A stretch of DNA of 64,000 nucleotides from Pseudomonadales bacterium (lineage in GTDB: Bacteria > Pseudomonadota > Gammaproteobacteria > Pseudomonadales > Halieaceae): positions 367,250 to 431,249 of the forward strand of contig JACKNU010000002.1 of assembly GCA_024234675.1 (NCBI GenBank), in the 5' to 3' direction. The notes beneath the pieces were generated by a model. It was given only the letters and a program-made list of their open reading frames with translations. It ran no database searches and was not told the DNA's origin. The position numbers were made by a program, and so were the translations under genes. Below are positions 52,462 through 60,911 of the stretch, piece by piece (positions within the stretch are counted from its first letter, which is position 1; every line of letters begins with the position of its first letter).

Positions 52462-53598
52462 TCAGGCCGCGGACTTGCCGCGCTCGCCTGGCGTGGGACC
52501 GGTATAGTTGGCCCGGGGGCGGATCAGGCGGCTGTTCTTGCTGAATTCCAGGAAGTGGGCGATGTAGCCGTATACCCGCGACATGGCGAACAGGGCGGTG
52601 AAGTAGTGGGTGGGGATTCCCAGGCTGTGGAACACGGCGCCCTTGTAGAATTCCACATTGGCCCAGATTTCCTTGCCCTGCTCGGCGAACTCGCGCTGGC
52701 AGGCCTCCTCTACCGCGACCAGCGTGGCCAGCAGGTTTTTGCTTTCCTCGTCCTGGCACAGCTCCACCGCCATGGGTTTCAGGATTTTGGCCCGCGGGTC
52801 GACGGTGCGGTACTCGCGGTGGCCCATGCCCATGATCTTCTCCTTGTTGGCCAGGCATTCGCGCACGTAGGCCTCGGCCTTGTCCGGGCTGCCTATGGCC
52901 ATGGCCATTTCCAGGGCGGCCTGGTCGGCGCCGCCGTGCAGCTTGCCGAACAGGGTGCCGATGGAGGCGGAGATGGAGGACTGGATGGGTGCCAGGGTAC
53001 TGGCGCAGACGCGCCCGGCGAAGGTGCCGCAATTGAAGCTGTGTTCCATCTGCAGGATTTGCGCCGCGTTGAGCATCTTAACCTGCTCGGCGCTGGGGGC
53101 GGAGCCGTGGAACATGGTGAGGAAATTCTCGTGGAACAGCAGGCCGGGGGTGGGGGTCAGCACCACCTTTTTCTGAGCGAGGCGGTGATGGGCGGCGATC
53201 AGGGCGGTGATCTTGGCGGCGATAAACAGGCCGCGCTCCGCGTCGAGTTCCATGTCCATGGCCTGCTTCTGCGGGACCTGCAGCAGTGGCACCATGCCCT
53301 GCAGCATCAGCATGGGGTGCAGGTCGGGGGGCACGCGGCGCAGCAACTCGATCTCGTCGTGGGTCAGGCGCGAGTGCTTGCACATGAAGGTCTTGAGGCG
53401 GCTCATCTGCTGGGTGTTGTGGCGCTCTCCGAACAGCACCAGCCACACCACGTGCAGGAAAGGCATGGCCACCAACTCGTTGATGTCCAGGCCGCGGTAA
53501 CTGAGGATGCCCTGCTCCCCCTGGACGTTGGAGATAGCGGTATCGCCGACGATGATCCCCGCCAGGTCAGCGGAATATACAGGTGCTTCCGAGGTCAT
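52462..53598 (-). CDS. Citrate/2-methylcitrate synthase-like enzyme with Asp-to-Glu change
   Basis: 378 aa, normal bacterial length. The fold and site residues are recognisable: His186 (EHSFNCGTFAGR), His221 (LHGGADQAALEM) and His260 (MGMGHREYRTVDPRA). The catalytic Asp, in the usual NVDFYSG, is Glu315 here (NVEFYKG). The DHE motif around the first His is changed to EHS. It condenses acetyl-CoA, or another acyl-CoA, with an oxoacid if active; its true substrate is unclear. Start ATG at 53598 is divergent from a LysR gene, its likely regulator. No prpB or prpD is present. Confidence 0.85.
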   Translation of the reverse strand: MTSEAPVYSADLAGIIVGDTAISNVQGEQGILSYRGLDINELVAMPFLHVVWLVLFGERHNTQQMSRLKTFMCKHSRLTHDEIELLRRVPPDLHPMLMLQGMVPLLQVPQKQAMDMELDAERGLFIAAKITALIAAHHRLAQKKVVLTPTPGLLFHENFLTMFHGSAPSAEQVKMLNAAQILQMEHSFNCGTFAGRVCASTLAPIQSSISASIGTLFGKLHGGADQAALEMAMAIGSPDKAEAYVRECLANKEKIMGMGHREYRTVDPRAKILKPMAVELCQDEESKNLLATLVAVEEACQREFAEQGKEIWANVEFYKGAVFHSLGIPTHYFTALFAMSRVYGYIAHFLEFSKNSRLIRPRANYTGPTPGERGKSAA

Positions 53599-53648
53599 GG
53601 CTGCGCCTCCAGATTGGTAATTTTTCACAGTATACGAAGGGCGGTGCG

Positions 53649-53672
53649 ATTAGTAGAATTAATTATACTTAT
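53649..53672. promoter_or_regulatory. 24-bp LysR-type operator candidate
   Basis: ATTAGTA-gAATT|AATTa-TACTTAT is a palindrome with 10 of 12 base pairs matched, centred at 53660/53661. It sits in the 95-bp gap between the divergent citrate-synthase-like and LysR genes, and has the size and AT-rich spacing of a LysR-type site. It overlaps the likely promoters of both genes. Confidence 0.6.
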
Positions 53673-53693
53673 CGGACTATCAGAAATACTAAT

Positions 53694-54647
53694 ATGCGCT
53701 TGGAAAACAGTGAGTTACGTGCCTTTCGCGCGGTCATCGAGGAGGGTGGCTTCAAGCGGGCGGCGGAAGCCCTGCACATCAGCCAGTCGGCGGTCAGCCA
53801 GGCGGTGGCGGGGCTGGAAGCCAAGCTGGAAACCCCGCTGATCCAGCGCGGCAAGGAACTGCGCCTGAGCGATGTGGGCAAGCGCCTGTTCGAGCACGCG
53901 GTGGATGTGCTGCGCGAGGAACAGCAGGCCCTGGAGGACATCGCCCAGCTCAAGCGCGGCAATGCCGAGACCCTGAGCCTGGCCCTCAGCGCCTCCATCA
54001 ATCGCTTCTATGCACCGCAGTTAATAAGCGCTTACTACCAGCAGCATCCCCAGACCAGAATGAAAATTGCCGAATTGCCGGGCCGCAGCATCATCTCGGA
54101 GGTGCTGGCCGGCAACGCCGAACTGGGCCTGGGCCCATTCCAGAAGCAGATGTCGGCGTTCACTACCATCCCCCTGTACAGCGACTCCCGCCACCTGGTG
54201 GTGAGCCCGCGGCACCCGCACTATGAGCAGATGGTGCGCGCCGACGAGAGGGCGCTGAAGCTCACCCCGCTGATCACCTCGGCACTGGACAACCCCGACA
54301 TGCGCCCCTCCATCCTGCGCATCCGCGACCAGTTCAGCACCGTGTGGGAGGTGAGCAGCCTGGCGCTGCGCATCCACATGGTCGCCCAGGGCATGGGGGT
54401 GACCTTCATCGACCGCAAGCTGCTGCAGGAGCACCCGGCCTGTGCCGACTTCCACATCATGAGCGACCTGTCGTTCGGCAGCATCGCCAAGGAGGTTGGC
54501 CTGTACTACCGGGTCGGGCGGGCGCTGAGCAGCAGCGCGCGGGATTTCATCGCCCTGTGCCAGCGCTTCTGGGGCCCGCAGCAGGATCAGCCGGGGGCGA
54601 GGGCGACGGCCTTGCCGTCCGAGCCCGTCATGACTGACGGAGCCTGA
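53694..54647 (+). CDS. LysR family transcriptional regulator
   Basis: 317 aa. The N-terminal winged helix reads ELRAFRAVIEEGGFKRAAEALHISQSAVSQAVAGLEAKLETPLIQR. The substrate-binding domain is at about 95-295. The start ATG at 53694 fits the family N-terminus; the long frame to 53583 would cross the operator. It is divergent from the citrate-synthase-like gene and probably controls it in response to a metabolite. Confidence 0.94.
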   Translation: MRLENSELRAFRAVIEEGGFKRAAEALHISQSAVSQAVAGLEAKLETPLIQRGKELRLSDVGKRLFEHAVDVLREEQQALEDIAQLKRGNAETLSLALSASINRFYAPQLISAYYQQHPQTRMKIAELPGRSIISEVLAGNAELGLGPFQKQMSAFTTIPLYSDSRHLVVSPRHPHYEQMVRADERALKLTPLITSALDNPDMRPSILRIRDQFSTVWEVSSLALRIHMVAQGMGVTFIDRKLLQEHPACADFHIMSDLSFGSIAKEVGLYYRVGRALSSSARDFIALCQRFWGPQQDQPGARATALPSEPVMTDGA

Positions 54648-54650
54648 ACT

Positions 54651-55583
54651 GTGCGAACCTTAAGACTCATCGCTGTATTTGCTGCCATCGCAATGGCTAT
54701 GCTGACCGGCCTGGCCTGGTGGATTCTGTTGCCCGTGCTGGATGATCCCGTGCCGGGGTTTGCCGAGCGCCAGGGCGTACTGGCGCAAATCGACGAAACG
54801 GCGCACCACCAGCTCGCGGACAGCGCGCTAACCGAAATCACCCTGACGTCGACAAGTGGCCTGCAGGTGCAGCTGGCCCTGCGCCGACCACACCGGCCAC
54901 TGGAGGGCAGCCCGGTGCTGGTGCTGATCGCTGGCCAGGAAACCGGCCGCGACGCGGCCATGATATTCCCCGAGACCCACGGCGTGACAGTCGCCGCGTT
55001 GTCCTACCTGTACCAGGGCAGTGATAAATTCAGCCGGCTGGGGATGGCAGCCGATCTTCACAAAATTCAACGGGCCATTCTCGACACGGCGCCGGCGGTC
55101 ATGCTGGCCAACGATTACCTGTTGCATCACCTGCAGCTGGACCCCGTCTCCCTGGAGCTGGTGGGGGTGAGTTTCGGCGCGTTTCTGGCGGCGGTACCGG
55201 CAGCCATTGATAAACGTATCGACCGCCTGTGGTTGATCCACGGCGCCGGCGAGCCGGCGCGCGTCATCGACAGAGGCCTGGAAGGCAGGATATGGCCCGA
55301 CCCGCTGCGCGCGCTGGTGGCCCGATTCCTCTCCACAGTGGCGGCCGCCCGCTACCTCACGCCCGAACTATGGGTCGGGCGGGTCGCGCCGCGCCCCGTG
55401 CTGGTTATCAATGGCATCGATGACGATGATATTCCGCGCCAGGCCGTCCTGGCGCTGCACGGCGCGCTGCAGGAGCCCCACGAGATCATGTGGGTGGAGG
55501 GCGGCCATATTCACCCCAAACGCCCGGAGACTATTGCGCGGGTGATCGACCTGATGTTCCCCCGCATTGTTGCGCAGCGTTGA
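54651..55583 (+). CDS. Alpha/beta hydrolase, membrane-anchored or exported
   Basis: 310 aa. An N-terminal hydrophobic segment (IAVFAAIAMAMLTGLAWWILLP) probably anchors it in the membrane. The nucleophile elbow is GVSFGA, with Asp in NGIDDDDIP and His in EGGHIHP completing the triad. Substrate unknown. Start is a GTG at 54651, with GGAG inside the end of the LysR gene, so it may be expressed with it. Confidence 0.8.
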   Translation: MRTLRLIAVFAAIAMAMLTGLAWWILLPVLDDPVPGFAERQGVLAQIDETAHHQLADSALTEITLTSTSGLQVQLALRRPHRPLEGSPVLVLIAGQETGRDAAMIFPETHGVTVAALSYLYQGSDKFSRLGMAADLHKIQRAILDTAPAVMLANDYLLHHLQLDPVSLELVGVSFGAFLAAVPAAIDKRIDRLWLIHGAGEPARVIDRGLEGRIWPDPLRALVARFLSTVAAARYLTPELWVGRVAPRPVLVINGIDDDDIPRQAVLALHGALQEPHEIMWVEGGHIHPKRPETIARVIDLMFPRIVAQR

Positions 55584-55705
55584 CGGGCAGGAGGAACAGC
55601 AGCGCCTGCCTGTTAACACGGTCTATCACACTCTCCTGCGCCCGTGCGCCGAAATGGCCGATGCAGGGAAACGACCCCTCTGAGCCCTGCTCGAGGCGGA
55701 TGGCG

Positions 55706-56668
55706 CTACCACAGCGCCACCGGGTTGATGATCATCTGCACAGCCCCCCTGATCCGTGCCTGGCCCAGCACGAACATGAACTCATGCACACCCTCACGGG
55801 CCAGACGGCCGGTATTCATGGTCTCGAGCAGGTAAATGCCGTGATTGCGAAGAAACTCGATGTGGCCGTAGAACACCTTGTCCCCCTCCACGGGTGGCAC
55901 CGCATCCACGCCCCAGGTATCCGCCCCCACTGCCATGGGCTGCAGTGAGGCCAGGTAGTGCGCCGCCTCGTTGGTCAGGCCGGGTTCGCCGGCCGCCCAG
56001 GCGGCGGGGTCGGACTGCAGCATGCCGTCGGTCCAGCCGGTATGGAAGAGCACCACATCCCCCTCGCGGATCTCGATGCCCTGTGCTGTGGCCGCAGCCC
56101 TGATATCGGCCGCGCTGATACCCTGGCCCGCCGCCATCATCTGGACGTCGAAATACCCGGCCATATCCAGCAGCACTCCGCGGCCCACCAGCGGTGGTAC
56201 GTTGTGGATGCCGAGCTTTTTAAGGCCGCTGATATCGATGAAGTCTGCCGCCTGGTTACAGTTGTAATAGGTGCCCGCCTCACCCATATGGCCGAGGCCA
56301 TCGAGTTGTGGGCCGATACCGAACCACAACTGGGCAAGGTCGTCGTTATAAACAATATCCCAGCCGAACTCGGGCTGCAGGGAACGGCCGTTGTGCTGGC
56401 CCGGTTGGACGACCTGCAATTGCAGGTAGCGCGGGGGAAAGGCGGGTGTAGCCTGATCGATCACGATGCCCAGCGGGTGGCTCTCACCCTTGCTCACCAG
56501 TTTGGTCGCCATCAGCACCTGCTCGGGCGACACGTGGTTGGCGGCGCCGATTTCGTCCTGCGCACCCCACCTGGAGGGCTGGCATTGTTCCGCGCCGACC
56601 CGGGGAACAAGCAACAGCAGTGAGACTGCAAGTAAGATGGCATTGGATTTATAGTGGTGGCTTGTCAT
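55706..56668 (-). CDS. Cyclase/kynurenine-formamidase-like family protein, exported
   Basis: 320 aa with a signal peptide (ILLAVSLLLLVPRVGA). The metal-dependent hydrolase core of the cyclase family (PF04199) is present: GPQLDGLGHMG replaces the usual HxGTHxDxxxH, so two metal ligands differ, and IREGDVVLFHTGWTDG and HEFMFVLGQARIRGA follow. Such GLGTQxDGLGH variants form a known subgroup of unassigned function. The ATG at 56668 with AGGGATGG upstream is preferred to two earlier ATGs. Confidence 0.83.
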   Translation of the reverse strand: MTSHHYKSNAILLAVSLLLLVPRVGAEQCQPSRWGAQDEIGAANHVSPEQVLMATKLVSKGESHPLGIVIDQATPAFPPRYLQLQVVQPGQHNGRSLQPEFGWDIVYNDDLAQLWFGIGPQLDGLGHMGEAGTYYNCNQAADFIDISGLKKLGIHNVPPLVGRGVLLDMAGYFDVQMMAAGQGISAADIRAAATAQGIEIREGDVVLFHTGWTDGMLQSDPAAWAAGEPGLTNEAAHYLASLQPMAVGADTWGVDAVPPVEGDKVFYGHIEFLRNHGIYLLETMNTGRLAREGVHEFMFVLGQARIRGAVQMIINPVALW

Positions 56669-56815
56669 GTTCCATCCCTGCATTAAGTAAGCGGCTGTCA
56701 ATTGAACCAGGTAAACGTTACTTTAGCTTACATTTTGGCGGATCGTCGGGTTAGCCACAGACGCCGTGCTCCCCTCGGGGGGGCGTAAGCTTTTCCCGCC
56801 TGCTGTCCTGCGCGC

Positions 56816-57889
56816 TCAGAGGTCGCGACGGGTAACGCCCTCGAAGCCGAGGATGAAATCGGCGCCAAAGGCCATGGAGGGGGTGCGAAAACCGGCGCTG
56901 CTCGGCGGTAACTCGCCGCTGAGCACGCGGCGGGCGATCTCGCTGGCAGTCTCGGCGGTCAGGGCGTAGCCCTCCGGCGTACACAGGTAGCTGCGCACGG
57001 TGTGTCCCGCGGCATCGATGGCCGTGGCGAGGAACTCCGCGCGTCCGGCCGCCCGCGCCGCGGCGTCGGGCCCCTCTGGCAGTTTTTGTACCAGCCGTTT
57101 GAGGAGCCTTTGCATGGTTGCCGACTGCCAGATGGCGCGGCTGCGGCCGGCCAGGGCCATGAACGCCTGTGCGCCGGGTTGTGCCATGTGCATGAACACC
57201 GCGATATCGGCTATGCCGGTGCTGCGCCAGGCGGTGGCGATGTCGCCCCAGGGTATGCCGATCATGCTGACCCGCTCATCACCCAGCTCGACACGGCGGG
57301 TATCCGCTCCCATGGACCGTTCCACCAGTTGGCCGCCGGCGCGCACCACGTTGGGCTTGCCCAGGGCCTCGACAAAGCTGTTGGCGGTGCCGCGCGACGG
57401 CACATCTAGAAGTCGAATACACAGCTCCAGGCGCTGTGCCTGTGGCAGGCGCTGCTTGACGTGCAGGGCGAGGCAGTCGCTGGGCACCACGTCGGCGCCG
57501 ACGCTGGGCATCACCAGCAGCCCGGCCTCGGCAAACACCCGGTCGCGCCCGGCGAGCGCCTCGATCACCGGGTATTCACCGGTGATGTCCAGGTAGTGGG
57601 CGCCGGCGGCCAGGCAGGCTTCCGCCATGGGCGCAGCCGTTTGCGAGAAGGGGCCGGCGCAATTGAGCACCACGGCAATACCCTGCAGGGCCGCGCGCGC
57701 CGCGGCGGCGTCGTCCAGGGCGAAAGCGCGATGCGCCAGGCCGGTTTCCCGTCCCAGGGCGGCCGCCTTAATCGCGCTCCTGCCGGCGACCACCGGCTGC
57801 AGCCCGCGGCGCAACGCCGCCTCCACCACCAGCCTGCCGCTGTAGCCGTAGGCGCCGTAGATCAGCAACTGCGAGTCGTTCGCACTCAT
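56816..57889 (-). CDS. Saccharopine dehydrogenase-like / trans-acting enoyl reductase family protein
   Basis: 357 aa. The N-terminal Rossmann fold (LLIYGAYGYSGRLVVEAALRRG) and the VLNCAGPFSQTAAPMAEACLAAGAHYLDITGE stretch are typical of saccharopine-dehydrogenase-like reductases, which in mycobacteria act as trans enoyl reductases. NAD(P)-dependent activity is likely; substrate unknown. No signal peptide. It is 147 bp downstream of the cyclase-family gene start on the same strand. Confidence 0.85.
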   Translation of the reverse strand: MSANDSQLLIYGAYGYSGRLVVEAALRRGLQPVVAGRSAIKAAALGRETGLAHRAFALDDAAAARAALQGIAVVLNCAGPFSQTAAPMAEACLAAGAHYLDITGEYPVIEALAGRDRVFAEAGLLVMPSVGADVVPSDCLALHVKQRLPQAQRLELCIRLLDVPSRGTANSFVEALGKPNVVRAGGQLVERSMGADTRRVELGDERVSMIGIPWGDIATAWRSTGIADIAVFMHMAQPGAQAFMALAGRSRAIWQSATMQRLLKRLVQKLPEGPDAAARAAGRAEFLATAIDAAGHTVRSYLCTPEGYALTAETASEIARRVLSGELPPSSAGFRTPSMAFGADFILGFEGVTRRDL

Positions 57890-58256
57890 ATCTGTTTCCC
57901 TGCAAGTCGAGTTGGCCGCCGTGGCGATCGAGTGCCGCGCCGGCGGGTAAGGCTGCGATGTTACAGCAAGCGCGGAATCAGGTCAGGGTAGTGATCGGGC
58001 AACAGGCAAGCCGGCAGGGCCAGGAAACGCAGCGGGTTGTGGACCGGGTACAGGGTTTTCCTCCGGGTTCTCAAACGCCCGCGAGCGGCCCCCAGATATG
58101 GGTGAAACGACATCTCTCGATGCTGGGCGTCTGCATGCCCATGGCCGTGGCGGCGTCCATGCGCCGCCGGGCGGTTTCGCTGTGGACGGCCTCGAGAAAG
58201 GCGCGCTGCTCGTAGTTCAGTTGCTCCTCGTGTCGGTTGCGGAATGTCCGGGGCGA
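57890..58256 (-). pseudogene. Gene-free gap with two coding-like fragments in different frames (possible remnant)
   Basis: This 367-base gap holds no intact gene. On the minus strand, directly after the SDR stop and in its frame, about 60 codons to a TGA at 58071-58073 have the GC-rich third positions and composition of a gene (RHEEQLNYEQRAFLEAVHSE ... MDAATAMGMQTPSIE). From an ATG at 58113 another frame reads about 50 codons to a TAA at 57961, again with coding-like composition (TLYPVHNPLRFLALPACLLP). A frameshifted, truncated gene is one reading; chance composition is another. No family recognised. Confidence 0.3.
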
Positions 58257-59102
58257 TTACCTGAAGCCCATGGCGGCTCTGGTCAGGCGATCCAGCATCC
58301 GGTCCGTGCCCATGCGGGCGATGCGCCACAGTGGGGTCAGGGGGTAGCGGGTCTTGGGCCGCGGCGCGGTGATGGCCTTGTGAATGGTACGGCTGACCAG
58401 TTCCACCGGCGCTGCCTTGCGGCTCATGGCGGCCAGCAGCTGCGGCACTTTTGCCATGTAGGGTGCGTAGGCGGTGTCCGCGAAGCGGGTGTCGGCCTCG
58501 GTCGCTTTTTCCCAGATCGGGGTGCGGATATTGCCGGGCTCGATGCCGATCACCGCAATGCCGAACAGGTGAAGCTCGCGGCGCAGGGCGTCGGTGAGGG
58601 CCTCCACCGCGTGCTTGCTGCCGGCGTAGGCGCCCAGCAGGGGGAAGGCCAGGCCGCCGCTGATGGAGCTGATATTGACGATTCGCCCCGGCGGGTGCGG
58701 GCAATTACTGCGAGCGCCCAGCAGCGGCAGGAACGCCTGGGTTACCGCCAGCAGCCCCAGCACGTTGACTTCGAACATCTGCCGCACCTCGTCAAGCGGC
58801 ACGTGCATCAGCGGCGCCGGGCCGGATATGCCCGAGTTGTTGACCAGCGCGTGCAGGCCGCTGTCCCCGACGGCGGCCGCGACCTCGCTGACGGCGGCCT
58901 TGATCGCGCCGGCGTCGGTGACATCGAACAGCAGGGGCGTGAACCGTTCGCCGAGGCTGGCTCTTACCCGCTCGGCGTCCGCCTGCGTGCGCACGCTGCC
59001 GAACACATAAAAACCGCGTGCGATCAGGTAGCGCGCGGCATCGTAGCCGATGCCCGTGGAGACCCCGGTAATGAGGACGTGCTGGCGCGGGGGGTTGGTC
59101 AT
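58257..59102 (-). CDS. Short-chain dehydrogenase/reductase (SDR)
   Basis: 281 aa classical SDR. Cofactor motif TGVSTGIG at about 12-19, NNSG in place of NNAG, and the catalytic Tyr/Lys in YAGSK. An SVRT arginine after the second strand favours NADP. The C-terminal extension (PKTRYPLTPLWRIARMG) resembles steroid and retinol dehydrogenase-like SDRs. Monocistronic as far as seen; the 272 bp upstream to the DUF1326 gene contains no gene. Confidence 0.9.
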   Translation of the reverse strand: MTNPPRQHVLITGVSTGIGYDAARYLIARGFYVFGSVRTQADAERVRASLGERFTPLLFDVTDAGAIKAAVSEVAAAVGDSGLHALVNNSGISGPAPLMHVPLDEVRQMFEVNVLGLLAVTQAFLPLLGARSNCPHPPGRIVNISSISGGLAFPLLGAYAGSKHAVEALTDALRRELHLFGIAVIGIEPGNIRTPIWEKATEADTRFADTAYAPYMAKVPQLLAAMSRKAAPVELVSRTIHKAITAPRPKTRYPLTPLWRIARMGTDRMLDRLTRAAMGFR

Positions 59103-59374
59103 TGCGTGCCTCCGGGGGTTATCTGGTGCTCAGGTCTGCTGTGAGGCTATTGTGCGCCAGGATGAGACATTGTTCTTACTAATTCAGCTCATATTGCTCG
59201 AGCTGCCGGTTCGATATGCCCGCAGGGCATCTCTTGGCAAGCCTCGCGGCGCCGACGTCCGGGGAATAATTAGCGGAAGTCGCGTTTCTGGGCTATAGAT
59301 ACAGGTCCCTGCGCGTGGCGCAACGCCAGTTTTCGCGGTACGACACGAAGCACGCAATCAGAAGGAGGCCCACT

Positions 59375-60016
59375 ATGATCCCATGGGAATTCGAGGGCAC
59401 CGAGCTGTCCGCCTGTAACTGCAATTACGGCTGCCCCTGCCAGTTCAACGCATTGCCCACCCACGGCAATTGCGAGGCCATGGTGGGCCTGATGATCCAC
59501 CGCGGTCATTTCGGGGAGACCCGCCTGGACGGTCTCAGGGCGGCGTCCATCATGCAGTGGCCCGGGGCCGTGCACGAGGGCGGCGGCAAGCTGCTGGCGG
59601 TGATCGACGAGGCGGCCGACGAGGCCCAGCGGCGGGCTCTGCTGACGATTCTCGGCGGCGAGGAGACCGAACCCGGCGCCACGGTGTTCAATGTGTTCGC
59701 GGCCACCTACGACGAGGTGTTCGAGCCGCTGTTCAAACCCATCGATATCGCCATCGACGTGGATGCCAGGGTGGGGCATGTGAAGATACCCGGGGTGGGC
59801 GAGAGCAGCGCCACGCCGATACTCAACCCGGTGACCGGCGAGCCGCACCGGGCGCGCATCGACCTGCCCGAGGGTTTCGAGTACACGGTGGCGGAGATGG
59901 GCAGCTCCAGCTGGCGTACCAGCGGCCCGATCGCGCTGTCCCACAGCAACTGCTACGCCCAGTTCGCCCATCTGCACATGAACAACCAGGGCGTTGTCCG
60001 GGACGCAGTCGCCTGA
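59375..60016 (+). CDS. DUF1326 domain protein
   Basis: 213 aa. The N-terminus has a cysteine cluster (Cys14, Cys16, Cys20, Cys22 in SACNCNYGCPCQFN, and Cys33), likely a metal site. The rest is the beta-rich DUF1326 domain. ATG at 59375 has AAGGAGG upstream. It is followed 10 bp later by a DUF2182 membrane protein; the two families regularly occur as a pair and are thought to act together, perhaps in metal handling. Function unproven. Confidence 0.92.
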   Translation: MIPWEFEGTELSACNCNYGCPCQFNALPTHGNCEAMVGLMIHRGHFGETRLDGLRAASIMQWPGAVHEGGGKLLAVIDEAADEAQRRALLTILGGEETEPGATVFNVFAATYDEVFEPLFKPIDIAIDVDARVGHVKIPGVGESSATPILNPVTGEPHRARIDLPEGFEYTVAEMGSSSWRTSGPIALSHSNCYAQFAHLHMNNQGVVRDAVA

Positions 60017-60026
60017 TCCACAGGCC

Positions 60027-60857
60027 ATGACCGGCCACACCGCCACTGAGCGGCTGCTGCGGCGCGAGCGCCTGCTCGTCATCGCCGGCCTGCTCGGCGT
60101 GTGTTTGTTGAGTTGGGTTTACCTGTTGGGCGGCGCCGGCACCGGCATGAGCACCGTGGCGATGACCACCTGGCAGTTTCCGCCGCCGCGTTACGGCGGA
60201 ACAGTTGCCGCGTGGCCGGCCGTTTACTGGTTGATCATGGTGGGCATGTGGTGGGTCATGATGATCGCCATGATGCTGCCCAGCGCCGCCCCCATGATCC
60301 TGTTGTATGCCCGGGTGGTTCGGCACAACCGCAAACCCGCTGCGGGGGCGGGGGTGGTGGTGCCCACTGCGGCCTTCCTGCTGGGTTACCTGGTGGCCTG
60401 GCTGCTGTTCAGCCTGGCCGCCACGCTGCTGCAGTGGCTGCTGGAGCAGGCCGGCCTGGTGCACGGCATGATGATGTGGAGCAACAGTCACACGCTGACC
60501 GCAATACTGCTGTTGGGTGCCGGCTTCTACCAGCTATCTCCCCTGAAGAACACCTGCCTGGCGCATTGCCGGAGCCCCGCGGCTTTCCTGAGCCGCCACT
60601 GGCACAACGGACGGATTGGTGCCCTGCGCATGGGGCTGGTCCACGGCCTGTATTGCATAGGCTGTTGCTGGACGTTGATGCTGCTGCTGTTTGCCGGAGG
60701 GGTCATGAACCTGGTGTGGATTGCCGGCCTGGCGCTGCTGGTACTGCTGGAGAAAGTAGTGCCCCGACCGGCGCTGGTGGTGCGCTCGACCGGGGTTATG
60801 CTGGTGGCCGCGGGTGCCGCAATGCTGCTGCACGCCGCGATGTACGGTTCTGGCTAG
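60027..60857 (+). CDS. DUF2182 metal-binding integral membrane protein
   Basis: 276 aa with about seven membrane segments. The family marks are WWVMMIAMMLPSAAPMI, GFYQLSPLKNTCLAHCRSP and HGLYCIGCCWTLMLLLF, whose cysteines and histidines suggest a metal site in the membrane. ATG at 60027, 10 bp after the DUF1326 stop, is preferred to an earlier one inside that gene. Function unknown. Confidence 0.92.
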   Translation: MTGHTATERLLRRERLLVIAGLLGVCLLSWVYLLGGAGTGMSTVAMTTWQFPPPRYGGTVAAWPAVYWLIMVGMWWVMMIAMMLPSAAPMILLYARVVRHNRKPAAGAGVVVPTAAFLLGYLVAWLLFSLAATLLQWLLEQAGLVHGMMMWSNSHTLTAILLLGAGFYQLSPLKNTCLAHCRSPAAFLSRHWHNGRIGALRMGLVHGLYCIGCCWTLMLLLFAGGVMNLVWIAGLALLVLLEKVVPRPALVVRSTGVMLVAAGAAMLLHAAMYGSG

Positions 60858-60870
60858 CCACTGGCGTGAC

Positions 60871-60896
60871 GCCCCGGGCTGTTCGCGCCGCGGGGC
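60871..60896. terminator. Weak hairpin between convergent genes
   Basis: GCCCCG (60871-60876) and CGGGGC (60891-60896) form a 6-bp GC stem followed by TTCT on the plus strand. It lies between the DUF2182 and sulfatase stop codons and may help end either transcript, but lacks a good T-run. Confidence 0.3.
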
Positions 60897-60911
60897 TTCT
60901 CGTGCCCTGGC

